Notes under the pieces: model-generated
Told to the model about the DNA's origin: nothing
Databases searched by the model: none
The model's input: only the letters and a program-made list of their open reading frames with translations
Program-made: the position numbers and the translations under genes
Shown here: piece after piece, positions 42,800 through 55,789 of the stretch
Numbering within the stretch: position 1 is the stretch's first letter
Layout: every line of letters starts with the position of its first letter
Assembly: GCA_008360975.2 (NCBI GenBank)
Contig: CM039185.1
Location: forward strand, 806,001 to 870,000
Direction of reading: 5' to 3'
Length of the DNA stretch: 64,000 bases
From: Lichenostomus cassidix
Taxonomy: Eukaryota > Chordata > Aves > Passeriformes > Meliphagidae

Positions 42800-45700
42800 G
42801 GTGTCTGGGGCACAGCTCATGTTCTGCCTGGGGTGCTGGATGGCTGGGTATGGGCTGGGAGCGGGGGGGATCATCCTGAGCTCCATGAAATCTCCCCTGG
42901 GAGCCTTGTGATGCTCAAACCTCCAAAATCCAGTGTGGGTTCCCTGCTGCAGCTGTCCCAGATCCCTGCGGAAGGGCTGGCTCCAGTGGCAAAGGGCAGG
43001 AGCAAAGAGGGGGTGACTTAGGTAAGAACCCCCTGAGTTCTTGAGGTCTTTCAGTAATTCCACAGAGATTCCTAGGCACTTCTTACTGCCAGAAGAGAAG
43101 GGGTGATGCCACAGGGCCATGGATGTCTTCTGCAGGAGGAGCTGGAGCTGCAGCTGCAGCCTGGCTTCTTCCCCACCAGCTGCTGAAGGTGCCTCGGAGG
43201 TGGATTTAGCCCAAACGAGGAGGAATTTGGGCCACAGCCCAGCAGTTGGTGGGCCAGGCTGGTGCCTCTGCTCTCTGTGCACATCACAGAGCTGTGGATC
43301 CCAAAGCCCTGCCCCTGCAGAGCCCAGATTCTGCTCAGCTTGAGGGGCTCTCTGCTCTTCTCTCACACAGCTGGTGGAGCTTTATCCCAGCACCTCCAGA
43401 GCATGAGGTCCTTTCACACAGATTTGGTGGCTGATCAATCCCATGGTTGGTGGCACCCCCCCTTATTCCTCTTTATTTTGTTGACTTTAGCTTCTACCCC
43501 TCGGCTCGGGCTGAACCCGTTTCCTCTCTCTTCAAGAGTCCTCTCCTAGGATGGTTTCCGTAGGCCAGATCTGTGCTGCAGAGCCTTCCCAGCCCCTATG
43601 CTGAATTAAACCCACGCATTCTCCATGTCTCCCGCCAGAAACCCTTTCCCCGGGCTGTTTCCCTGATTTCCCCTGTCTGTGGCGTCGCTGGTACTGGAGC
43701 CTGCTTTCCAAAATCCGTTCCAATGCCTCATCCCCAGCATCCAGGATCTGCCTGAGGGCTCTGGAGCACAGATGTGAGTCCAATCCCTGCTGTGACTCAC
43801 TCTTCCCCTGCTTTTCAAACAAAAGATGGCTCTGGGCCATTTGTCACCCATTGGCTCCTTTCAGTGCCAACGTCCCTCTTTTTTGGACAGAGCCAACCAC
43901 TTTCATTCCCAGATGTGCAGCTTTCTGTTAACTGTGTTAGAGCCCTGTTGGTGCCTACAGTGCCACCTTCCCAAGCCTTCCCTGTCCTCATGCCACCAAA
44001 TCTCCTGGTGTCTCTGGGTCTCTTTCCTGTGGTCCTGTGGAGGAAAGCTCAGGAGCTGAACTGCAATGTGAGACACAGGTAGGTGACCCACAGACCATGA
44101 TAATCTGAGAAAGATGTTAATTGCTGACTTGGGCATTTCTCTTCTGTGTAAAGAAAGTCATGACTGTCCCAGGAATGACCAAAAAACCTGCAAAAATTGG
44201 GCTTTTCACTAAGATTTGGGTGATTCTTTGAACTGTGCAGTCATTTTCTGCTTTGCATCTGCGTGAGGACCAGGAGAGATTCCCCAGGCTTGAGTGTCCC
44301 ATGGCACCTGCCCCAGGTGAGCTGGTGAGCTGAGCCACCTGGAGGATTTAGCCTAGAATAAAACCCCATGAAATGTCATGTCCTGTTCTGTCCTGTCCCA
44401 GCACCAGCACAGCCTGAGCAAGCTCAGCTCCGTGAAACCCTCCTTAGACATGGCCAGTGTTTTCCAGAAGTGGATTTCCAGCTTTTTGGTGTAGAAATCT
44501 TCCCTTGCTCAGAGCAAGCAAAAGTCAGGCTGAGCTCAGATCCCCCTGAGGATGCCCAGGTGTGCTCCAGCCCTGTGGCAGCACCTCGGCATCCCAGGAA
44601 GGTGCCTGGCGGGCTCCAGGAGAGCCAGGGAAGGTGTTTGCAGTCGAGAGCTTGGCTGTCTAGACAGGAGAGAGAGAGGAGCCCTCAGAAGGAGTCATTC
44701 ATCTCTTCCTAAGATGGCTAAATAGGTCAGATGACTCATGCCCTGAAAGTGCCGATTTCTCCGCGGTGACTACAAAGAGGGAAGGAGCTCCCGCCATCCC
44801 CCTGCGCCGCAGACATTGGAGGGGAGCGGATCCCAGCCTGGCTGCCGTGGATGTTCCGTGGGCCAGCAGGGAATTCAGCCTCCCCCGGGCATCCTCATGC
44901 TGCTTCCTCAGTGCCGGTGATGAGGAGATGGAGGATTAATTAAACGCTGGGTGGTTTTTGACTCGTGCTGAAGGGTGATGCCTGTAGGAACCTGGGTGTG
45001 CAGAGCTGGGTGGGACCAGGCAGAGGGTCAAATCCAGTTTCCTGCAGTCACCCTTGGCTCTAGAGACCATGGGACAGGAGTTTAGGCTGGAGGGATTTGC
45101 ACAATTGTTTCTCCACCACCAGAAACAATCTCCTACCTGGCCATGGTCATGCTTTGTGCAGGGCTGAGGGCACCTCACTGCTCTTACACCTTTGGTTTCA
45201 GGAAGCCGAGGCTGCTCTGGGCAGAGACAAGAGGCCATTCTGATGTTGCCCCACCACTGTTTGGAGCTGCTCAGTGAAGTTTGGGAATCCCTGCAGGCAT
45301 CATGTGGTTCAGAGGGCAGCTCTGAGGGTAGCCAGGGGGCTTTGGAATATCCCAGACAAGAAATGACCCCCACAAAAGGGTGACCTGTGTTGTGACTGCA
45401 GCCCTGGGGATGTGGGGGGTTTGCTCCCTGCAGGAAAGAGGGTCTCTGGGATCCCAAGGATGGCAATGTGTACAAAAAGGACAATTTGCACCCCAAAAAA
45501 CCCCAAATGCCTGTGGGTTTCAGCACTGCCTGCTATCACAGAGCCACGCTCTGGTCCTGCAAAACATCATGAGATTGGCTTAAAAATCAAGATGCAGCTC
45601 ACAGCAGATTCTTGTTTTTCGCTGCTGCTTTTGGAGGCTGACTGAGTCATGCTCACAAGCCTCCTTTGCCAGACACCAGGGCTGGCAGCTCCCTGGAACT

Positions 45701-46717
45701 GTGGAGCGAGCGCAGGATCCTCCTGCGGGCCTGGAGTGAGCTGGGGGTGGCAGCCCAGGGTCAGAGACAGCTTGGCCACCCCTGGCACATGGCAGGGTGA
45801 GCAGGAAATGGTCAAGGATCTTAAACTGGGGATGGTTCTCAAAACCCAGGAGGGGTGGGAGGTCTATCTTCTAATTTTAGGCAGGTCACTGACAGGCTCC
45901 TTCCGCCGGCCACCTCACTTTGGCCTGAGCAGCTGCTGATGCTCCAAACCACAGGGATGAGGGTCATCCTGGGGTCCAGCCATGTCTTAGTCCCTGGATC
46001 AGCAGCTGGAGAGCATTTCAAAGCTCTCCACTGGTGTCTGAAGTAGGAATGTTTTGCCTTGGTTGGAGAGCCCCCCACCAGGGTGTTCCCTGGCCTCCTT
46101 CCTCTCCGTGTTCCGCTCCTGGGATGCACCTGAGGTTCAGGATACTTCTTCAAGGCACATCCAGAACAAAATTGTTTTCCTGATGTGGAATTCCAGATCC
46201 TCCTGGGGAGCTTCTAAAGGATTTATTTCCTGTATCCACTTCCCCCGTGCCTTGCCACTCTCCATGAGGACATTTGCATGGAACAGTAGGATCTCAGTCT
46301 TTTGATGTGCAATTATCATCTGCAGAAATGACTAATCAATTAAGGACAGTCACTCCCAGGCTTTCTATTTATTTCTTTCTCATTGAAACCAGAGCAAATG
46401 TGCCCTTTTTCACAGGGAAATGATGTTTTTTTCTAGACGTGGCTGCTGAAAACTTCCCAACAGATCTGAAAATGACATCATGCCCTTCTAGGTCCCCACT
46501 GCTGTCACCGTCAGTGCTGAGCTGGCCCTGCTCAGAGAGCCCCTGTCACCAGCCCTGCCAGCTCAGCGGTGCCAGCAGGAGTGGGGACATGCCAGGAATG
46601 GCTGAGATCGCACTTGGAGAGCAGCTCAGGCAGGTAAAAAGGGCCCAAAGGGAAAGCAGGAGTGGAGATATTTCACCTTAAGTGTGGTAAGCCCTGCGGG
46701 GAGAGAGGGACTCGTAC
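42800..46717. other. Intergenic, no gene recognised
   Basis: No CR1 and no coding exon is recognised. Short ORFs on both strands have no family resemblance. Confidence 0.5.
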
Positions 46718-46991
46718 AAGGACATGGAACAACAGGAAAAGGGGGAATGGTTTTAAGCTGCCAGAGGGCAGCGTTAGATGGGATATTTGGAAGGAATTCT
46801 TCCCTTCCACCCTTGTCAGGGTGGTGAGGCCCTGGCACAGGTTTTTCAGAGAACCTGTGGCTGTCCCTGGGTCCCTGGGGATGTTCCAGGTTGGAGCAGC
46901 CTGGTTTAGTGGAAGGTGTCCCTGCCCATGGCAGGGGGTGGAATGGGATGAGCCTTAAGGTCCCTTCCAACCCAAACCATTCTGAGATTAC
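46718..46991 (+). repeat. CR1 LINE 3' fragment
   Basis: Longer copy: AACAACAGGAAAAGGGGGAA, GATGGGATATTTGGAAGG, GGTGGTGAGGCCCTGGCAC, and the AACCCAAACCATTCTGAGA tail. Confidence 0.9.
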
Positions 46992-47394
46992 ATAAGAGGG
47001 TTCATCTAGGCATGAGCCTGGACTCAAACCATCTAGGCATGAGTCTGGACTTCCCAGAGGCAGATGGGAATTTGGATTTGAAGGGTTCAGCCCATCTTTA
47101 ATCACAAAATGTGGCATGGGATTCTCTGGCAACAGGCAGGAGGGCTGGGTCGCCTCTCCCAGACACATCTGGTGACAATGGTGTATCCTCCTGTCAGGAG
47201 TGTCCCTGTTCTGTCTCAGCAGTCCTCACTCTGTTACAGGGAGCCAGTATCAGGGTGGGCTCAGACGGATGGGCCAGGAGGTCCTGGATTCCCACCCTCA
47301 TCTGGACTGTTCTGCCTGAGAGAATTCCCTATAGAAGAGACAAAACAGGCCCACTCCAGCTCTCAGTGTGCGCACGTGGACACCTGAGCAGCTG

Positions 47395-47562
47395 CCTAGA
47401 GAAGCAGAGGCTGCCCCTGGATCCCTGGAAGTGTCCGAGGCCAGGTTGCACAGGACTTGGAGCAACCTGGGACAGCGGAAGTTGTCCCTGCCTATGGCAA
47501 GGGGAGGAACAAGATGATCTTCAAGCTCCCTTCCAACCAACCCATTCCAGGATTCCATAATT
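47395..47562 (+). repeat. CR1 LINE 3' fragment
   Basis: GAAGCAGAGGCTGCCCCTGG, GCAACCTGGGACAGCGGAAG and the CCATTCCAGGATTCCATAA tail. Confidence 0.9.
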
Positions 47563-47999
47563 GGCCCAACATTCAGCAGCTGAGGGAGCAAATGGGCTTC
47601 AGAGCAATGAGCCAAGGGACAGAGGAGGTTCAGGTCCTTGCACTTGTCACCTGCACATAATGACAGCCAGATACATGTGGGAAGGGGCTTTGCAGGAGAC
47701 CTTTGCAGTTGAGGGGCTGGGCACTACCTGTCCTTGTCACCACGAGTATCCTGAGGAGCAGAAGGAATCTTGCACCCAAACACCTTTTCTCCTCTGCCTG
47801 CTCACAGCACTGCTCCCAGAGCCCCCAGGTGACCCTGAGCAGGGTCACAGGGCTGGGGGTGGCCTGGAGGCTGCAATGAAGCTGAAAGAGAAGCGGAGCT
47901 GTTTTGTAACAGCCTCCCCTGGGGATGGATCACACCACACCCGAGAGCATCTCCGGAGAGGCGCGGCAGGCACGGAGGTGACCAAATGAATTGACACCA

Positions 48000-48180
48000 G
48001 GCAATTCTCAGCGGAGCTCAGGAGACAAAGTAATTGAAAATAAATGAAGGAACATGACACCTGGCTGGCAGATCAGTTATCTATAGCGTCCCTTTCCTGA
48101 AATAACTGCCTCCCGAACTCCATCCGCTGAGGCAAAACCAAGGAGATGCTCACGTAAAATAGGCCACTCCAGCAGGGACC
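48000..48180. promoter_or_regulatory. Candidate conserved regulatory element
   Basis: Unique, motif-dense stretch: GGAGACAAAGTAATTGAAAA, ACACCTGGCTGGCAGATCAG (E-box), TTATCTATAGCG (GATA), TGAGGCAAAACCAAGG. It lies between CR1 copies but shows no repeat similarity itself. Confidence 0.3.
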
Positions 48181-48809
48181 TGGAGGCCCCTTTATTTTTA
48201 ATGGAAGCTGCCAGAAGGGTTAATTGAATGGTGTGTGGCAGTGTCCTCTGTCTGGGGATTGCCTGCCCTTGCCACCACCAGGAATGGAACTCGAGGATAA
48301 GATGCCCCACCATTCCTGTCCTTGGGCAACACTTGGGTCACAGACCAGTGCAAGATGGGTTTTTCCTGGTTCTCCTGACCCAGACACCCTGGGGACAGCC
48401 CGGGTGTGCTGCTCTCACCTCACAGGCTTTGCATCATTAGGTTTAGTAGGGAATCATCAACTCATTTGCATCCAAAAAGGCCCCAAAATTGCTCCAAGAG
48501 GGTCCTGTAGAAGCCACTGACCCCAAACTGCAAGGGCTGTTCAAAAGTGCTTTTATTCCTGATGGGACTGAGCTCCTGCAGAGCCTGGTCTGGGCAGTCC
48601 CTGCCCCTGTGGAGAGGTGGAAGCAAAGCTGAGGAGAAAGGAACTTGTGGGAGAACTGGAATTGGCAGCCCTGCCAGCACTACTCTGCGGTCAAACCTAT
48701 TAACAGAACCCAAAATTGCAGCAACCAAATCTTGAATCACTCACTGCCCTTTCCAATGCTGAATGGAGCACACCTTCACCCTGCAGACACCTGGGAAAGG
48801 GGCCATCCT

Positions 48810-49008
48810 GGAATTGTGGAGTCATAGGATATCCTCAGGTGGAGGCACCCACAAGGATCATCAGTCTGACTCCTGGCCCTGCACAGACACCCAGCAATCC
48901 CACCCTGTGCATCCCTGGCAGCATTGTCCAAACACTCCTGGAGCTCTGGCAGCCTCGGAGCTGTGCCCATTCCCTGGGCAGCCTGGGCAGTGCCAGCACC
49001 CTGTGCTG
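48810..49008 (-). repeat. CR1-like LINE 3' fragment, CTCCTGGCCCTGCACAGAC type
   Basis: Matches 62,352-62,580 closely: GACTCCTGGCCCTGCACAGA, TGTCCAAACACTCCTGGAGC, CCCTGGGCAGCCTGGGCAG. This is another CR1 subfamily. Confidence 0.85.
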
Positions 49009-52000
49009 ATACTCAGCACCTCAGGGAGTCAGGAGGTTGGCTGGGATTTGGCTGATGAGCTCAGAGTCCAGGGGCCCAGGGGTGGCTGTGGCATGGCCTC
49101 ACTCTGTCCTGCACCCTTTGGAGGGCTGGGGCTTGTGCTGGGAAGTAGATTTTCCCTGGCTGTGGATACTGGCACCAGGCAAGGTCTCTGCCCAAGGGAA
49201 AGTCTCTGCCCAGGGGAAACGGGATCTTCCCGTGGCAAACTGCATCCTCCCAAGGGAAATGGCATTCTGCAGATGGGGAGATGGCACCATCAGCCTGGCC
49301 CTGCCACCTGGTCCCTGCCATTGCTCTGACCGTGGGGACATGACCCACAACAGCAAAGGGAGTAGATCCTGTGGACACCTGGTCCCTGCCTGTTGCCAAG
49401 AGAATGGTTTGGCTCGGACCTCACTGCTGGTTTTCCTCCCTGGCAAAGCGAAGCTGGGTTAAATCTCCCTTTGGAAGCAGCCCCATCAAAGCCCTTCTGT
49501 CCCAAAGAGACACCACCTGCTTTTCTCTTTTCATCTGTTCTCCTTGTTCCCAAGATGAAAACAGCCAGGACAGAAAGCAGGTGCTGTACCTTTTGACAGA
49601 GAAAAGGAGAAAATAAATGGCCAGGGGAATGTCTGTGCCTGAAAAAAGAGTGGCCTTCAAATTGAGGGGCCTGGAGATGGGACAGCTCACTCATCCCTTC
49701 CACAGGGTAGGCTCACCATTCCCTGTGACCTGGGAGCAGGACAGGGCTGCACCTCACTGGGGACCCCTTCCTTGGGATAAAACTTGGCCACAGAAAGGCT
49801 TGAGCTTTGGTGGAGGTCAGGTACCCTGATGGCTGCTGCCAGGGCTCTTCTGGGGTTTGTGATGGGCTCCTCCATTGCAGTGAGGCTTTGCACCCCCAAA
49901 CACCCCAGCTGGCTGAAAGGGACAGGCAGGAGCAATTCCTTTCTTACAGCAAGATGTGCTCCTGATTTTTCTAATTTACCTCATCAAGCATCCTGATTTT
50001 TGGCGGTTCTGATGCTCACTGTCATTAAATGAGGCAGAGGAGGGGATGGGCAGCCAGGAGTGTCCCAGCTGGGCCACGGCCATGAAAAGAAAGACAGAAA
50101 GAAAGCAAGAAAGAAAAGCTCTCCCTCCCCCTCCAACAAACCCTGTAACGAAAACATGGCCAACACTGGGCTCTGCCCTCTGCCCTTTTTGGGGCAGGTT
50201 GCAACGTCACAGGGACATGGTCCCCCAGTATTGATCAGGACTCTTTGGGGCTGGCATATGGCACCAGGTTTCAAAGGCCAAGCAGCTCAAAAAGAATTAA
50301 GTGGGGCCAAAGAGTGGAACGTCCCAGATTGAACTCCTGACATGCGGGGGTCAAAGAGCACCGGAGATAAAGCCGGGGCTGGAATGGTCTGGGCAATGGC
50401 AAAAATAAATACGCAGGCATTAAAAATCAACACCCCCCAAGGCTGGGGATGAAATCCCACCATGTTTCTGAGGGAAAGAAGTGGACTAGATGAGTTGGAT
50501 GTGCTGGTGAACAACAGAGAGAGCAGCCTTGTTTGTCCTAGGGATGAGAGCTGGAGAGCCTCACCTGGAGTGTGGGTCCATGGGCTCTGCCAGCTGGAAT
50601 TTTGTAGGGTTTCACCTTCCTTTTAAATGTCCCTCAGCTCCTCGAGGACAGAAGGGCCACCTTTGGAAAGGGAGAAAGAGTGAAAAGGGAGAAAGGTGGA
50701 AAGTGAACCTCTGGCTGTGCAGGAGCATCCCTTCTCCACCAGGAGAGTGGCTGGGATATGAAGGAAGCAGCATATGCAGTCCATGCTCCAGAGTAGGACG
50801 AGGTGGAAGAATCCAAAATCTGACGAAATCTGAGCTTATGTCAGAGGCCTTTTCCCTGAGCTGCTGTGTCCAAAGGGTCAATCCAATGAGCAAGGCACAC
50901 GTGATGAGGTGCTGAGGGGAGGCAACCTAATGCCTCTTGCATCAGTGGATCCTTCTTGTGTCCAGAGGCTCCAGGTAGGAAATGTGGTGCACAAGAGTGA
51001 GAAAATCAACAGCTTCAGCCATAAAGCTCATGGGATGCCGTGTGTGTCTGGGTCACGTCCTGGTGAGGGCTGTGGCTTTAGTACCACACTGAGCATCTCT
51101 GCCCAAAATGAGCTGTTTTTCTCAGCTTTTCTCCTCACCTTACAGAGTGTTGCAAAGGCCAACTCCTGAGCTACATTCCACATAGGAAACTCCAGCTCTT
51201 CCTTCAGGGCCCCAAAGAGACAGCCTCCTGAGGGAGTGTGTGCTCCAGTCCTTATCCATCAGGGAGTTTCCTGGCTCCCATGCCCTTCCCTCTCCTGGCT
51301 TTTGTCACGTTCATGATGTGGGTCCTCAGCTCCAGGCCATGCTAAAGGAGTCACTGATGGTGACCAGTTCCTTGGTGTCAGGGGAATGGGAATCCAGCGA
51401 AGGACAGGGGAATCTGTGGAGCTTTTCCCTGCTGGATGAAGGTTGATTTATTGACTGCATTTGTCTTCCAGGCCTGATCCACTGTAACCTTCCCTGGAGC
51501 CCTCAGCCCCACTCCGGGAGCTCTGGGGAGGGACATGGAGGACATCCAGTGTGTTATGGGAATCCAACTTCCCACAACCTGGATGGGCTGGGGAGGCTGC
51601 AGACACCTCAGGAATTGTCTTCCTGAGTGTGTGGATGCTTCAAGTCCAAGCCACAAGTGGATGAACTTCAACCTGATTTTCCAGCTCCCTCATCCTCTCC
51701 ACATGCAATGCCAGGCTCTGATCCTGGAATCCTGCTGAGGGAAAAGGCACATGGCCTGAGGGGAAAAGGCATGAAAGGGAAGAAGCTTCCAGTTCATGGG
51801 CTTTCCCGTGGTTGTTTGGGTTCTTCCCAGTGTTGGGATGCCCTGTGGAAAACCACAGGCTGCATCTTCATCCCTCTTTCCTGTCTGGGTCATGTCAGAG
51901 ACGAAGGAATCCCACAGTGCCCTCTGCTCCAGCTTTACTGAACCCCCCAAATCTCTGGTGTTCAGTGCTGAGAGTCTTGGAAAAAATCACTGGGCTTGTT

Positions 52001-53485
52001 TCCCTGTCTGATTTTGTTGTCTCCTCCTCTCTTGTTCTCCCAGAGCCTTTCATGCCCAGCCAAGGTGCTCTATCTCCCTCCCCAGCTCTGCCTGCAGGGC
52101 CTCGCTCGGCTCTGCTGTGTCTCCCCTGTCTGGTGCATGATAAAACAAACTGCTCAGCATGGCTGGCTGAATTTCCAAACATGGATCAGGCATCCAGAGC
52201 CTTGTCACCACGCACTTCCATCAGAACACTCCCACCAAAGCACCTGGCCATGGATGTCTCCAACAGCAAATTCCCTGAATTTCCTCTCAGAGCATTTCCA
52301 GTGCGTAAGAGAACAAGGACCTCCCTGCTGAGCACCTTACCAGTACTTTAATTTTAAACCAAATACTTTTCTGAATTTTTTAAAGAAAATTTTTATGTTG
52401 GGGGGACTGTGGTGTTGAGAGGTAGCTCAGTAGCCAAGGAAAACTGTTGGATACTTGGAGAAATGGGAAAATTTCTGTCTGTGAAGGCCAGCGACACATC
52501 CAGAAGGTTGTGCTATATCTGCCCTCTCCCCTGACTGCTCAGGTGTAGCAGACAGGAGAGGCAGGATGGCATTTTGTGCCCTCAGATATTTCTCCTCCTT
52601 CTGAGTAGGTGGAATCCTGTAAATGACACATTATCCCTTCCACTCCGCACTTTCCCCTGGATTTCTCCTTCTCATGACTGCTCGAAAATGTGTTCTAGAG
52701 CTGCTGTACAATGAGCAGTCAGCTCTTAAAAATGCTGCCTGCTTTTTCCCCCGGTTTCTCGTGGTGAATTCAGTAGCAGATGGCAGCCTCAGAGCCTTGA
52801 GAATGAAGTGCTCCAGAATTGACAGCACAACACGAAATCTTCCTCCCTCTTCCAGCGCCGCGGCTCCGATGGCGCAGAGTGAATAATTTAGCATCCATCT
52901 CTCATTCAGCAAACGCTGCCGGTGAGCTCTGTGAGGATGATTTTTATTAACTGGCCGGCTGGATGCAATTTTCCAGCAAAGCCTGTGTGCAAACAAATTG
53001 GAGCTGAGTGCTGGGTGAGTGCCAGTGCTTCTGGCTGTCTCCTGCTCCGGGGAGATGAGATGCCCACATCCTGTTACACCATCTCCGCTGCTCCTCAACT
53101 CTTTCCCAAGCCCACAAGTAACTTTGCCGCTGGACAATCCTGGGTTCATATCAGCCAGACTGTTTTCAGCAAGACACATGTTCATGATGGTGCTTTTTTT
53201 TGTTGTTCCCTGGGAACACTTGAGCAAAATCCAGCTGCCCAGCCTGGTCTGGAAAAGCCATTGCGGATATTACTGATGGGGCTCGTGGGATCTGACCAAA
53301 AAAAACAATTCTGAGCCCTTTTGTTCTTGCGCCATCTGTGCCTTTCTGCCTCATTCCAGCACTAGGGTGACCATGTCAGGAGGTGACAGTGGCATCTGGG
53401 CTCACTGGACCCCTTTGCTCTCACCTACCATTGGCAGGAGAGTTGGGGCCATTCTGGAGATGCAGCAGTAGCCAAAGTGTGGCAG
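49009..53485. other. Intergenic, no gene recognised
   Basis: Contains a three-fold AAGTCTCTGCCCA/AAGGGAAA-like local repeat at 49,180-49,265, an AAAGAAAG microsatellite at 50,085-50,120, and two unique stretches that may be regulatory (50,330-50,445 and 52,680-52,990). No coding segment is recognised. Confidence 0.45.
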
Positions 53486-53627
53486 ATCACAGAATCCCAG
53501 GATGGTTGGAGTTGGGAGGGATCTTAAAGCCCATCTCATTCCACTCCTCATGGCAGGGATGCCTTCCACTATCCAGGTTGCTCCAAGCCCTGTCCAACCT
53601 GGCCTTGGACATTTCCAGGGATGACAG
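53486..53627 (-). repeat. CR1 LINE 3' fragment
   Basis: ATCACAGAATCCCAGGATGG tail, GGGATCTTAAAGCCCATC and TGGCCTTGGACATTTCCAGG. Confidence 0.9.
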
Positions 53628-54597
53628 AGTTGAATTGCAGGTGAATTCCTGGTTGGGCGTTGCCTCTTCCACACCAATTGTTGCTTACAACCCTCTGCAG
53701 TCCCCAAGGGGTGACACCAAGGGGGTGACAGGTCCTCCAGCCCCTGTCCCTGCTGCACACAGGTGTGGCACCCATCCCCAGGGCTTTCTAAGCCTGGCAG
53801 CGTGGCAGTGGCACATCGAGATTCCTGTTGGGAAGCGTGATGGATACGAATCCTGCAGTGGGCAGGTAGGAGAGTTCTGTTGGACAGGTGCCTGGAACAT
53901 TAGGCTATTTTTGGAAACACCAGGCTTTTATGGTAAGTAATTGTGATGTTATTGGGCGTTTTCCCTAAATAATCCACCATACTCCCATCTGCCGGCAGCT
54001 GATGCTGAAGGGAGAGGGGGTGAGTGCAAAAACCAGGGAAGGTGAAGTGGTTCTGCTCTGATGGGATGTAAAATGGGGCAGCTGTTGTCACGAAGGTCTC
54101 TGTGGCTCCATCCCTGAGCAGGGGCTGTGTGTCCCTGCTGCCCTGGAGCCTGTCCAGCTCTGAGAGCTCTTTTCCAGGTCTCTCTGAGTTCCTGTGTGCT
54201 CTTGGTGTTCTTCTCCTCTTCCTGCCCTCACCGGAGCAGGGAAGCACTTGAGGAGATGCAGGAGATAGTGGTGCTTCGGCAGCAGGGGTGTGTGGTGGGC
54301 AGGGAGCTTTCAGCAGGAGTGGAAAACTCCTGGGGGTTAAGTCAGGTCTGGGATGGGCTGGAGCTCATCCATGTCACACAGAGCCCATTCTGGTGAAGAT
54401 CTGGATATCACTGATGCTTGGCCATTCCTGGAGCTCTGTAAATATGGGGATTTATCAGGATGCAAGGCCCCTGGTCACTTGAACTTTGAAATTCCTGCTT
54501 CACCCTTCCCTACTCCCCCAGGACGTGGGATATTCACTTTCTACAGCACACCAGAAATGCAAGCAAGAGTTCGGGTTTCTATAGAAAGTTCTTTTCC
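53628..54597. other. Intergenic, no gene recognised
   Basis: Nothing supported was found on either strand. Confidence 0.45.
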
Positions 54598-54753
54598 ATA
54601 GAAACATGGAGCTGTTGAGGCTGGAGAAGCCCTCCAAGGTCACAGAGTCGAACCATTACCCTAACCCTAATCCGTGTCCCCAAGTGCTGCATCCACAAGG
54701 TTTTTAAATCCCTCCAGGGAGGTGGACTCCACCCCTGCCCTGGGCTGCCACTT
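54598..54753 (-). repeat. CR1 LINE 3' fragment, different subfamily
   Basis: ATAGAAACATGGAGCTGTTG, CCAAGGTCACAGAGTCGAACC, then CATCCACAAGGTTTTTAAAT and CCTCCAGGGAGGTGGACTCC. The CCCTAACCCTAA here is part of the element, not a telomere repeat. Confidence 0.8.
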
Positions 54754-55433
54754 CCATGCTGGGAGTATGTAAGAAGTGACTTTTTGGGTCCTTTTTTCCC
54801 CAAATTCCAGCCAGAGGAAGCCTTTTTGGAGCCTGGGAGGTGGATATGGGCATCTGAGGGCCTTTGGCACCCCACATTGTAGAAGCATGTGGGTCAGTCA
54901 AGGCTTTGAGCAGCATCAGTGCTGTGCCATGGTGAGGTTTGTCCTCTCCTGAGCACCTAGGGAAGGATAAGAGCATCACCAGAGCTGGAATCAGCAAGGA
55001 TAGCTACGGCAACTAGGCCACCCTGGCTTGAAATAGCCCATGGGGCAGGATTAGCATCTTTTTCCCAGAGGAGAATCCCAAAAGGCAAGAGATCTCCCTG
55101 GCAAATTCGATCTTTTCCTTTTTTCTCATACCCAGCCTAAAGGAGAGTCTCACTGCTCTTCCCCATCCCCCTTTCTGACTCTCTTGTACACAAACCCCCA
55201 TCATTCCTCAGGATCCTGGCTGGTCCTGGAATTACTCACCAGGAATGAGCCATTTCCATGTGCACATCGTCACCATACAGTTGTCTGTGAGAGCTGGGCT
55301 GCCAACATCTGACAGATATAAATAGCCCAGGACTCGTAGGAGGCAGGAAAACACCTTTGAACTGCCCTGAAATCTGGTAGAACTGCAGGGCTGCAAAGGG
55401 ACAAACCATAAATATTGGCCTAAAAATACATTT

Positions 55434-55660
55434 CATAGAGTGATAGAACCCCAGAATAATTTGGACTGGGAGGGAGCTTAAATAGCTTCTAATTTTTACC
55501 CCCTGCCATGGGCAGGGACACCTTCCACTATCCCAGGTTGCTCCAAGCCCTGTCCAACCTGGCCTTGGACACTTCCAGGGATCCAGGGGCAGCCAAGTTG
55601 CTCTGGAAAATCTGTGCCAGTGTTTTACCACCCTCATCATAAAAAAACTTCTCCTTTATG
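55434..55660 (-). repeat. CR1 LINE 3' fragment
   Basis: CATAGAGTGATAGAACCCCA tail, CCATGGGCAGGGACACC and CCACTATCCCAGGTTGC, then TTTTACCACCCTCATC. Confidence 0.9.
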
Positions 55661-55789
55661 TCTGATTTAGATTCACCCAGCAGGGGCTTGGAGCAGTTCA
55701 GGGCTCACCTTTGGCATCTCCCCTCCCAGGAGTGCTCCGAGAAGCCACAGAGGCTCCCCGGAGCCACTTTTTGGGATTTGCTTTTGCCC

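Noticed and set aside
49180..49265. Possible minisatellite of AAGGTCTCTGCCCAAGGG units
   Set aside because: Only about two and a half degenerate units; too short to call an array.
54650..54670. CCCTAACCCTAA as an interstitial telomere repeat
   Set aside because: Only two units and located inside a CR1 fragment whose family carries this phrase.
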